NCBI RefSeq assembly: GCF_014857925.1
Contig: NZ_JACYVZ010000013.1
Span: 1-64,000, forward strand
DNA length: 64,000 nucleotides
Direction: 5' to 3'
From: Cysteiniphilum marinum
GTDB lineage: Bacteria > Pseudomonadota > Gammaproteobacteria > Francisellales > Francisellaceae
Shown piece after piece: positions 47,153 to 54,997 of this stretch. Position 1 is the stretch's first letter; the number at the start of each line of letters is the position of its first letter. The translations under genes were made by a program, and so were the position numbers. The notes under the pieces are model-generated. The model saw only the letters and a program-made list of their open reading frames with translations, was not told the origin of the DNA and did not search any database.

Positions 47153-49366
47153 TTAGTTAAATGTATTAGCTAGCGCATCAATGAGTGATGGATTAGGGTT
47201 GGTTTCAGGGTTGGGTGCATCACCTGAAGTATCCCAAAACATTGCCCCTTTTAACCCTTGCTGTTTTAGCCAATGTGCTTTGATTTTCACCATTGTTGCT
47301 GAATCATAAGTAATAAACATCCGTGACAACGGGTTGTAATAATAGCTTTCAACAATTCGATCAAATGGGTAGGTAACACCTGAGATGGTATAACCATTAA
47401 TGCTCACCTCACCAAAGTTGCCAACACTTCTTAATACATTGTTGTTATCGCGTACAAGAATATAGGTGTAATCAGATGCAGTGTTAGCAAAGCTTGCGCA
47501 TACTTCATTATCTTTAACATTTGAGAAGCTACCCCCCATGAGGCAGTTATACCCTAGACTGCCATCCTCCCACTCTCCAGGTCCTGTAACACCTGATTGA
47601 TAAACCCCTGGAATATTCGCTAATCCAACATCTACTTCTACCCATTGGCGACCATATAGCGGAATTCCGGCAATGATTTTTTGATTGGTGACACCTTCGG
47701 CATTAAGTGCGGCAACACTGCTGATGAGATTCCATTGTCCTTTGGTTGTCATATAGTTTGGTGCATCAGTACCTTCTGTGGCAGATAAGGGTGATTGATG
47801 CCCTGTGTTACCATCCCATGTTCCTGCGGCATCATAGGACATGATGTTGATCGAATCAAGATACGGTAGCATCTCACTATAGTGATTAAGAGTGATATTT
47901 TCAGGTGCTTGATTAATGGCGATACTTAAATGATAGGTTTTGCCAGTGGTATTACTTAAGTTATCAAGCTTTTGACGAACAACTTTAATAAGCTCAACAT
48001 AGTTAGCAGCATCGCTATATTGTAAGTATTGATCAAGAATCGCTTGCTTTTGTTCATTAGTAATCTCGGCTCCTTGGGCAGCAATAGCCGTATTAGCGGC
48101 ATTGATATGCTCATTTTGCACACCCCATACAGGAAACTCCCAATCAAGATCAAGCCCATCCATATTATATTCCTCAACCAATGCCGTGGCACTATTAGCA
48201 AAGGCTAGACGTTTTTGTGGATCAGCAGCAACACTTGGGAAATTGCCAGACCATGTCCAGCCCCCAATAGAGAAAACAGCAATCAAATCATTGTTATACT
48301 CGTTCTTTGCCAGTATCTTTAACTGTTGAATACGCTCTAGGTTACCATAAAAAGGTTTGTTAGAACCCTCGCCATACCATGTGCCTGCTTGATAGACGCC
48401 ATGCGCAGTGGTAACGTCTGTTGTGAAGCGTTTCTCCGTATCGGCATAACCATCACCAAGTGTGACAATACCATTAGCGTCAAAGTTCAAAAAAGCATAA
48501 TAAAGTACATCAAGATCTTTTGCATCTAAGTGGTGTATTTGGTGATCGCGTCCATAGGTGCCCCAAGCAGGATAATAGGCGCCAACCTCGTAAAAAACAT
48601 TATCCACTGAATAGCTAATCGCAAGATCTTGTGTGCTTGCAGCAGTAACGGTTATATTGTTGGTGTTATTTGCGCTATAGTAGCGATTATTTGCATTATC
48701 AAGATAGCCTTGATAGCTAATCGTATAAGTGCCAGGGTTAAGACTCAAGGTAACATTGAAGTTATTGGACATTTGTGAGTTGACAGGATTTGATTCATTA
48801 TCATAGACACTCACCAAACGTTCAGTGCTGCCGCTAGGAAGATTGTTTAATGTGATATGAATAACGCCAGCTTCTGCGGCAAGCGCACTGTAATTAAGCG
48901 AAACTGGGCTAGTCATGCCACTGTGTATTGAAATGCTCACCGTTGTTAGTACATAATTGATCCCTTCATACAAAATAGTGGACTCAACAGAATAGTCATT
49001 GCTTGCTAACATAACACCTGATTGGCTACGCATTTCCGATAAACTATAGCTGATAACTTCTTGATTTGGTTTAATGAAGTTAACCGTACCATCAGCTGTT
49101 TCAGGAATACCATTTGCTATAAATTGCACGATATTAATTGATGGTATTGGTGTTGGTTCAACCTCGGTTTCAAGCTCTTCAGGTGCTTCAGGTCCAGTAG
49201 TTTCCGTGTTTTCTATCGTTGTGTTTTCAGAGGATGGTAAGGTTTGGTGGTCTGACTCAGACGTTGGTGTTGGTAATGTTTCATTGCTTGCACCATCAAA
49301 GCCACCACCGCAAGCACTTATGATCAAAGCCGTCAATGTGAGAAAATAAAGTTTAGATAATTTCAT
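47153..49366 (-). CDS. Chitinase-like GH18 lipoprotein
   Basis: The 737-residue protein starts with a lipoprotein signal ending LIISAC19 then GGGFDG, followed by an acidic Ser/Thr/Glu/Pro linker (about 20-75) and beta-rich domains (about 76-265). The GH18 barrel follows from about 270: YEVGAYYPAWGTYGRDHQ, FSIGGWTWSGNFPS and the catalytic D403-G-L-D-L-D-W-E410 with E410 as acid. QSPLSATEGTDAPNYMT and KGAMFWDTSGDAP complete the site. It probably degrades chitin or related glycans at the cell surface, anchored by its lipid. All key GH18 acids are present. Confidence 0.92.
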   Translation of the reverse strand: MKLSKLYFLTLTALIISACGGGFDGASNETLPTPTSESDHQTLPSSENTTIENTETTGPEAPEELETEVEPTPIPSINIVQFIANGIPETADGTVNFIKPNQEVISYSLSEMRSQSGVMLASNDYSVESTILYEGINYVLTTVSISIHSGMTSPVSLNYSALAAEAGVIHITLNNLPSGSTERLVSVYDNESNPVNSQMSNNFNVTLSLNPGTYTISYQGYLDNANNRYYSANNTNNITVTAASTQDLAISYSVDNVFYEVGAYYPAWGTYGRDHQIHHLDAKDLDVLYYAFLNFDANGIVTLGDGYADTEKRFTTDVTTAHGVYQAGTWYGEGSNKPFYGNLERIQQLKILAKNEYNNDLIAVFSIGGWTWSGNFPSVAADPQKRLAFANSATALVEEYNMDGLDLDWEFPVWGVQNEHINAANTAIAAQGAEITNEQKQAILDQYLQYSDAANYVELIKVVRQKLDNLSNTTGKTYHLSIAINQAPENITLNHYSEMLPYLDSINIMSYDAAGTWDGNTGHQSPLSATEGTDAPNYMTTKGQWNLISSVAALNAEGVTNQKIIAGIPLYGRQWVEVDVGLANIPGVYQSGVTGPGEWEDGSLGYNCLMGGSFSNVKDNEVCASFANTASDYTYILVRDNNNVLRSVGNFGEVSINGYTISGVTYPFDRIVESYYYNPLSRMFITYDSATMVKIKAHWLKQQGLKGAMFWDTSGDAPNPETNPNPSLIDALANTFN

Positions 49367-49450
49367 GCTGTTCTCCTTAATAATTGCACAGACAGAGAAA
49401 ATGATCGCAAAACAATCACATAGCTGTAACTACAGATTAAAAACAGCGGT

Positions 49451-49467
49451 GTGCGTAATTTATGCAT
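49451..49467. promoter_or_regulatory. Upstream element shared with the lipoprotein gene at 57421
   Basis: GTGCGTAATTTATGCAT, 85 bases before the chitinase start, differs at two of 17 positions from GTGCGTAATGTGTGCAT, 93 bases before the start of the DUF1554-like lipoprotein gene. TGCGTAA-T-TTATGCA within it is a near-perfect inverted repeat. Confidence 0.4.
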
Positions 49468-49592
49468 ATTGGATAAAAGAGGGTGAAATTTGAAAAACCA
49501 ACTGAACAAATGTCTATTCTAAAAATCTTGCGCTATACTTAGGGACACTGGCGCGATGCGTTTGAATTGTAAAACTATAAGGAGATATTTCA

Positions 49593-50357
49593 ATGGATAA
49601 GATACTCTGTCAACACGATGACAAAATCACAATAATTACGATCAATAATGGTGATAAACGCAATGCTTTTGATAGTGAGATGTCAAAAGCCGTCACACAA
49701 TTTATTCATGAGGCAAAACGCAAGAAACAGCGTGTGATTGTGCTTAAAGCCAATATTTCGCATGGCATATTTTCAGCAGGGCATGATTTAAATGAACTGA
49801 CATCAGTCGATGAGATTACCAATGATCCGATGTTTGAAATGTTTGACGCAATGACGGCATCACCTTTACCTATTATTGCCCAAGTCGAAGGCGCTGTTTA
49901 TGCTGGTGCTTTACATATGCTGATGGTTTGTGACATGGTTTATGCCACCAATGACAGCAAGGTGATTATTACCGCTAATAAAATGGGAGTGCCTTTCTCA
50001 TTGCGTAATTACCAAAATTGGTTGTCAGTCATGAGTATTCATAAAGCCAAAGAGCTATTTTTTACCGCTAGTAGTATCGATGCTATGGATGCCTATCATA
50101 CAGGAATTTTTAACACCATTTTTAGTGATAGTGCATCACTTTCAGCACGTGTTGATGAGGTCTGTCAGGCAATTATTAGTTGTTGTGCTGAAGGTGTTGC
50201 TAACAGTAAATTTCAGCTTAATGTTTTGGCTAATGATGTTACGATTAATTATGATGAAGGCGTCGCTATTGAGGAGTCGAGACATAAGATTTTAAATAGT
50301 CCACAATTTACTAAACGTGTCGAAGCACTTATTGCTAAGATTCATCATAAGAAGTAA
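49593..50357 (+). CDS. Enoyl-CoA hydratase/isomerase family protein
   Basis: The 254-residue crotonase-fold protein shows the oxyanion segment ISHGIFSAGHDLNEL and the second loop IAQVEGAVYAGALHMLMVCDMV. The usual GGG there is AGA, and the acidic catalytic residues are not obvious, so its exact reaction (hydratase, isomerase or other) is open; the pattern is nearest to the ECHDC3-like branch. A CoA-transferase gene follows 33 bases downstream, suggesting a small acyl-CoA operon. Confidence 0.88.
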   Translation: MDKILCQHDDKITIITINNGDKRNAFDSEMSKAVTQFIHEAKRKKQRVIVLKANISHGIFSAGHDLNELTSVDEITNDPMFEMFDAMTASPLPIIAQVEGAVYAGALHMLMVCDMVYATNDSKVIITANKMGVPFSLRNYQNWLSVMSIHKAKELFFTASSIDAMDAYHTGIFNTIFSDSASLSARVDEVCQAIISCCAEGVANSKFQLNVLANDVTINYDEGVAIEESRHKILNSPQFTKRVEALIAKIHHKK

Positions 50358-50390
50358 AAATGAAAAATCGAAAGATTCAAGGAGAGAAAA

Positions 50391-51521
50391 ATGTCACGTG
50401 TTTTAGATGATGTATTAGTATTGGATTTTACTCAAGCGTTAGCTGGACCTTATTGCACAATGCTCTTGGCTTACAATGGCGCACGAGTTATTAAAATTGA
50501 ACGACCAGGAGATGGTGATATGTTGCGCTCAGCGGCTCCCTTTACCAAAGAAGGAACTTCAGTATTTTGGGCATCAGCCAATGCCAATAAAGAAAGTTGT
50601 GCGCTAGATTTGAAAAATTCAGAACATATCGCATTGATTAAAAAAATCATTCAAAAGGCAGATATTCTTGTGGAGAACTTCAGACCTGGCGTTATGGAAA
50701 AACTGGGCCTTGGTTATGAAGAGGTTAAAAAAATTAATCCCGCGATTGTCTACACCTCAATCTCAGGTTTTGGTACAACAGGACCAATGGCGCATGCACC
50801 AGGCTTTGATTTGGTGGGACAAGGCTATTCAGGCATGATGTCAATCAATGGTGATTTAGATAAAGATACTGGGCGCATTGGTTTTCCTGTAGGCGATGTC
50901 AGTGCTGGTATGTGGGGCTATATGGCAACAATGACTGCCTATTGTGGGCGATTGCGAAGTGGCAAGGGCGCCTATGTTGATGTTTCGATGCTAGATGGTT
51001 TGTTTGCAATGATGCCAGCTGAAGTGGTTGCTTATACTAAACTCAATGAAATTGAGCATTGTAGTGGCAATATTGATCCAGCTGCTGCACCTTTTGGTGC
51101 ATTACGCACAAAAGATGGCGCGGTTATTGTGGCTGTTTTGGGCGAAAAGCTGTGGCTCAATTTTTGTCAAGCACTAGATAAAATGAACTGGCACGATGAT
51201 CCTAAGTTTAAAACAGGACCTGATCGCATTAAAAATCGCACTGATTTACAAGCTGTTGTACAACCACTTTTTAGGCAAAAGACAACGGCAGAATGGCAAA
51301 AGATCTTAACCGATGCCGGTATTCCAAATGGTATTGTTAATAACATCAAACAAGCCTGTGAGCTGCCACAGATTAAAGCACGTAATATGCTTATTAATGC
51401 TGGCGATTATATTGTGCCCGGGAATCCTATGAAGATTAATGGAAGTCATGATTTAGATACACTCAATACGCCAGAGAAACTTGGTGCATCGACTGATAAA
51501 ATAAGGAGGGAGTTTAAGTAA
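50391..51521 (+). CDS. CoA-transferase, family III (CaiB/BaiF type)
   Basis: The 376-residue product has the class III CoA-transferase features: VLVLDFTQALAGPYCTMLLAYNGARVIKIERPGDGD, NANKESCALDLKN, LVENFRPGVMEKLGLGYEEV and DVSMLDGLFAMM. The catalytic Asp corresponds to the D in GFDLVGQGYSGMM. It moves CoA between acyl groups in the cytoplasm; acceptor and donor are not identifiable. It forms a pair with the enoyl-CoA hydratase-like gene and has a GGAGAG site before the ATG. Confidence 0.93.
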   Translation: MSRVLDDVLVLDFTQALAGPYCTMLLAYNGARVIKIERPGDGDMLRSAAPFTKEGTSVFWASANANKESCALDLKNSEHIALIKKIIQKADILVENFRPGVMEKLGLGYEEVKKINPAIVYTSISGFGTTGPMAHAPGFDLVGQGYSGMMSINGDLDKDTGRIGFPVGDVSAGMWGYMATMTAYCGRLRSGKGAYVDVSMLDGLFAMMPAEVVAYTKLNEIEHCSGNIDPAAAPFGALRTKDGAVIVAVLGEKLWLNFCQALDKMNWHDDPKFKTGPDRIKNRTDLQAVVQPLFRQKTTAEWQKILTDAGIPNGIVNNIKQACELPQIKARNMLINAGDYIVPGNPMKINGSHDLDTLNTPEKLGASTDKIRREFK

Positions 51522-51525
51522 TTTA

Positions 51526-54165
51526 TTATTCATCTCCTCCATCATCCTCAAAATCATCTTCAAGCTCATCTTGAGACATTTCATTATTTACTTGGTTAAT
51601 TACAGAATTAACAATATCTTTTGCATACATACTGGCAATCGCAGACTGACCGCTAGACATTAATAATTTCTTTGTGTCATTTAATGCTTGTTGACAAGTG
51701 GCTTCATCTGATCCTTGGCAAAAAGACTTATCACTAGATAGATTACATCCTGTACCTTGTGTAATACAACCACAACTTGCGAGGCCGGTTGCAAAAGTGC
51801 CGTTATAGACGAATTGCCCTCCTGAGAAATTTGTTGTTGATTGCATGTAGTGCCCACTAAAACATGCTGCAACAGCAAGTGCATTATAAGTTGAAGAGTT
51901 AGGATCTGCTGACATATACCAAGGATTCCCAATATTAGCCCCTTTTTGTAACATACAGACATTAAAACTAAAATTATCAATAGTTAATGTGCCACAAAAA
52001 TAGAAGTGCCCTTCAGATGGAGTTTTGAAACCTCCCATACTAGAAATAGAGATAGCCTGATTATTTACTGTAGCATACGGAAAATCTTCCCCAATAAAAC
52101 TACTATTATTCCTGTTTGAAAAAATGGCAACTTCTCCACTGTTATTTATTGCATAATTTCCAGCACACTCTCCATTTGTACACTGAATATTATGGATATT
52201 ACTCCATGATAGAGTTGGACGACCATCAAACCAAGGTATAGTATTTGTATCTGCTTGAATGCTGCATCCGCAATTATTAAAATTATCATCACAATAAAGC
52301 TGTTGGCTAGGATATTCGCAAGCACAACTACTTGAGGCTTTTTGTTGCATTGCGTTGGCCTGTTTTATTCCTGTAATTGCTAATATGAAATTACTTGTTC
52401 CAGAGCATGAGTTTACAGCGTTCAAACAAGCATTATTACCCGTGATATTGCATTTTGTCACTCCATCAGGAATTCCCCCATTTTGGGCTAGACAGTTAGC
52501 ATATATATATACATTACACTGCTTTTGTGAAAAACAGCTGGCCATACTGTCTGATATGTATGAACTAAACTTCTGTTTAAGCTGGTTGGCAAAACTGGTT
52601 TGACAAAGTGATGATTCAGCGCTTCCTGGAGCACTAGACGCTACTGAGCTTGTATTATTTTTATTTGAGATTTCTTGTGATTTTGCTGCCACCCAACTGT
52701 CCATATTGCCCATGTTAGGGGTTGCCATTTTTTGTGTCGGTGTGGTAATTGAAGGTAGGTGCTTTTTAATAAAATCTTTAAATTTATCAATTGAGTTTCC
52801 TAGCCTTATAGATGGAGATAAAGTTTGTTTAGCATTTGAGTAAGGAGAAAATTGATTATAAAGTGGTGTGCCATATAGTGGATTTGATGTTGCTGTCCAA
52901 TTAAAATTAGGCGTAAGGGTATTCGCATTGTTTCCACCTGCTGCAAGGTACCCACTTTGGTATAACGTTTGCATTTCACTTTCGGTTAGAGAGAAATCCA
53001 TACTTGAGATATTATTAGAATCTATGAAAATCGTGTTAGCAGTAATACTAGGATCATCCATCATTTGGCTATATTGCCCATTTGATAGAGTGGTGAACAC
53101 TTGATTTAAAAATGTTAGAGTACTATTAGGCGATCTGGAAAGGCTTTGTTGTGTTGGATTTGTGCTGTTTGTGTTATCTGCGATATTTGTTGAGCTAAAT
53201 GTAAACCCCAGAAGTTCACCTGAGTTTGGAGACTGTGGATATGATTTGATGATTTCTGCTATTGGATAGTTTTGAAGTATTCCTCCATCCACAAAAGCAT
53301 AAGATTTTGACCTGATACTATCTAGATAGGTTAAGTAGCTATTTTGTGTGTCTTCAGAGTTAATATAGGACATTGCAGTACTGTATTGTGTTGACCACTC
53401 TCCAGATGATGATAACTGATAATTTACAGGGAAGAAAAAGAATAGTAGGCTACTTGAGGTTCTGATTGCATCAGCAACAGCAATGTTCTGCGTGTTTGTA
53501 TCGGCTGAACTTAGCATAATGACTTGTCCAGTACCTAAATTTGTTGCGGCAAAATATACATGAACACCACTACTATAGTTATAAATATCTTGGAGTGTAA
53601 GCATACTTTTATCCTCAATATCAGCATCCTTGAAAATCGGTGCATTACTTACCAGAGTTTTAAAGAGTTCATATAGTGTTTTACCACTATATAACCCATT
53701 CAATGCAGCTGATTGTTGTGTATTAGAGTTATAACTTTGTATATTGCTCAGATGATTTGCAATACTTTCATCGATAGATGATTGGGTATATTTAGATGTA
53801 TGAGTTGTTTCTTGAATATTGGTACTTAATGTTGTTGAAACAAAATCAGATTTATCCAATAAGGTTGAGTAGTTAAGAGCGCCTAATATAGCAGTTATTT
53901 GAGCTGTACTGTATCCTAAGGCAATAAGCATCCCGACAATAGATCCTGTAGAGGATCCTGAAATAATTTTTATTGACTCCAAGTTACCACCATTTTCTTC
54001 AAATGCCTTTAGTGCACCAGCATACGCAATATTTTTGACACCACTTCCCGAAAAAACAAGTATTCTAACATTTTCAAAAGATCGTATAGATGAAAAGGTT
54101 GATTGATACAAACCTAGGCTTAGGGTAATTGTAAGAAGATAAATATATCGATTCATTTTTAGCAT
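51526..54165 (-). CDS. Secreted patatin-like phospholipase with Cys-rich C-terminal part
   Basis: The 879-residue protein has a signal peptide (about 1-25) and then a patatin domain: the oxyanion glycine loop SGSGVKNIAYAGAL, the nucleophile G-S-S72-T-G and the dyad Asp D293 in FVDGGILQNYP. The last glycine of the usual G-G-G-x-K/R-G loop is Asn. From about residue 480 the protein has a second region with many cysteines (more than 25), including CNVYIYANCLAQNGG, CACEYPSQQLYCDDNFNNCG and CGCITQGTGC, probably disulfide-bonded. It ends in an acidic tail (DELEDDFEDDGGDE). It may attack host or environmental lipids outside the cell; the Cys-rich part is unknown to me. Confidence 0.85.
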   Translation of the reverse strand: MLKMNRYIYLLTITLSLGLYQSTFSSIRSFENVRILVFSGSGVKNIAYAGALKAFEENGGNLESIKIISGSSTGSIVGMLIALGYSTAQITAILGALNYSTLLDKSDFVSTTLSTNIQETTHTSKYTQSSIDESIANHLSNIQSYNSNTQQSAALNGLYSGKTLYELFKTLVSNAPIFKDADIEDKSMLTLQDIYNYSSGVHVYFAATNLGTGQVIMLSSADTNTQNIAVADAIRTSSSLLFFFFPVNYQLSSSGEWSTQYSTAMSYINSEDTQNSYLTYLDSIRSKSYAFVDGGILQNYPIAEIIKSYPQSPNSGELLGFTFSSTNIADNTNSTNPTQQSLSRSPNSTLTFLNQVFTTLSNGQYSQMMDDPSITANTIFIDSNNISSMDFSLTESEMQTLYQSGYLAAGGNNANTLTPNFNWTATSNPLYGTPLYNQFSPYSNAKQTLSPSIRLGNSIDKFKDFIKKHLPSITTPTQKMATPNMGNMDSWVAAKSQEISNKNNTSSVASSAPGSAESSLCQTSFANQLKQKFSSYISDSMASCFSQKQCNVYIYANCLAQNGGIPDGVTKCNITGNNACLNAVNSCSGTSNFILAITGIKQANAMQQKASSSCACEYPSQQLYCDDNFNNCGCSIQADTNTIPWFDGRPTLSWSNIHNIQCTNGECAGNYAINNSGEVAIFSNRNNSSFIGEDFPYATVNNQAISISSMGGFKTPSEGHFYFCGTLTIDNFSFNVCMLQKGANIGNPWYMSADPNSSTYNALAVAACFSGHYMQSTTNFSGGQFVYNGTFATGLASCGCITQGTGCNLSSDKSFCQGSDEATCQQALNDTKKLLMSSGQSAIASMYAKDIVNSVINQVNNEMSQDELEDDFEDDGGDE

Positions 54166-54254
54166 ATCATATACCTCAGTAACTTTTCCTTAATATGACT
54201 ATATTTTTAGTCTAGATCAAAAAAGCCACATTACAATAAGGGGACATTATTTAA

Positions 54255-54325
54255 TTTTGGCCGCTTCACAATGTGAAGCGTTAACCGCATAACCAAGTTG
54301 TGCAGCGGCTTTGCCGCTCAAGTAT
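54255..54325. repeat. Cluster of perfect hairpins between two minus-strand genes
   Basis: CGCTTCACA-A-TGTGAAGCG (54262-54280) and AGCGGC-TTT-GCCGCT (54304-54318) lie in the gap between the secreted-protein gene and the patatin gene, next to GGGGACATTATTT. The arrangement resembles a REP-like or MITE-like element; no poly-T tail supports a plain terminator. Confidence 0.5.
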
Positions 54326-54347
54326 TATGGGTTCAGCCCGTAGGTAT

Positions 54348-54962
54348 CTATTTATCCATTTTAAATACTGTAAATGAACTACCTCCATTTGCTTGAAGAG
54401 TAATATATGTATTTTCTTGTTTTGCACTCTCACAGTTTAGCGTGATTTCCCAGTCCTTGCTTGTTTCATTATATTTTCTTGGTAGGCTTGACTTAGCGCC
54501 AAGTGACCAAGTCGCTGTAAAATAGCTAAGTTTAACAGCACCTAATACAACGTTTTTGCAAATATAGTGATGTTGGTGATCTTTGGAAGTGAAAATAAGA
54601 TCACCGTATAAGCCAAGACCTGCTGTATTATCGCTTATTCTGCTACCAATTGCTTTGCAATTAGTATCATCAGTATCGCATGCGCCGCGGATGTTCTTAA
54701 GCCAATTAGCAATATCACTATTTTCTAATGCAATATTAGATCCAGTATCAATCGTAACCCTATCAGTACCAACAATTAGTGTGGGTGGTGTTACTTCAGG
54801 GTAGGCGCTAGCAATGATAAATTGTGTTTGCGTTGCATCAAGATCTGTTACTGCAGGGTCAACATAAATAGACACGCTAGAGTTGGCAAAGCTGCTGCCA
54901 ATCAAACTTAGGTTAAGTAAAGCAAAGTAGCCAATCTTTTTAGTTAAATTTTTAATACTCAT
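54348..54962 (-). CDS. Secreted protein of unknown function
   Basis: I chose the ATG at 54962, which has AAGGAA in good spacing; an upstream start would add 18 residues that overlap the lipoprotein gene ahead. The 204-residue product has a signal peptide (ending GSSFA), then about 180 residues predicted to be beta-rich with four Cys in two pairs (CDTDDTNC and a later C...C). No family recognised. It lies 35 bases behind the DUF1554-like lipoprotein gene on the same strand and may share its transcript. Confidence 0.65.
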   Translation of the reverse strand: MSIKNLTKKIGYFALLNLSLIGSSFANSSVSIYVDPAVTDLDATQTQFIIASAYPEVTPPTLIVGTDRVTIDTGSNIALENSDIANWLKNIRGACDTDDTNCKAIGSRISDNTAGLGLYGDLIFTSKDHQHHYICKNVVLGAVKLSYFTATWSLGAKSSLPRKYNETSKDWEITLNCESAKQENTYITLQANGGSSFTVFKMDK

Positions 54963-54997
54963 AATGGATGTTCCTTGTGATTTTGGATTATTGATAA

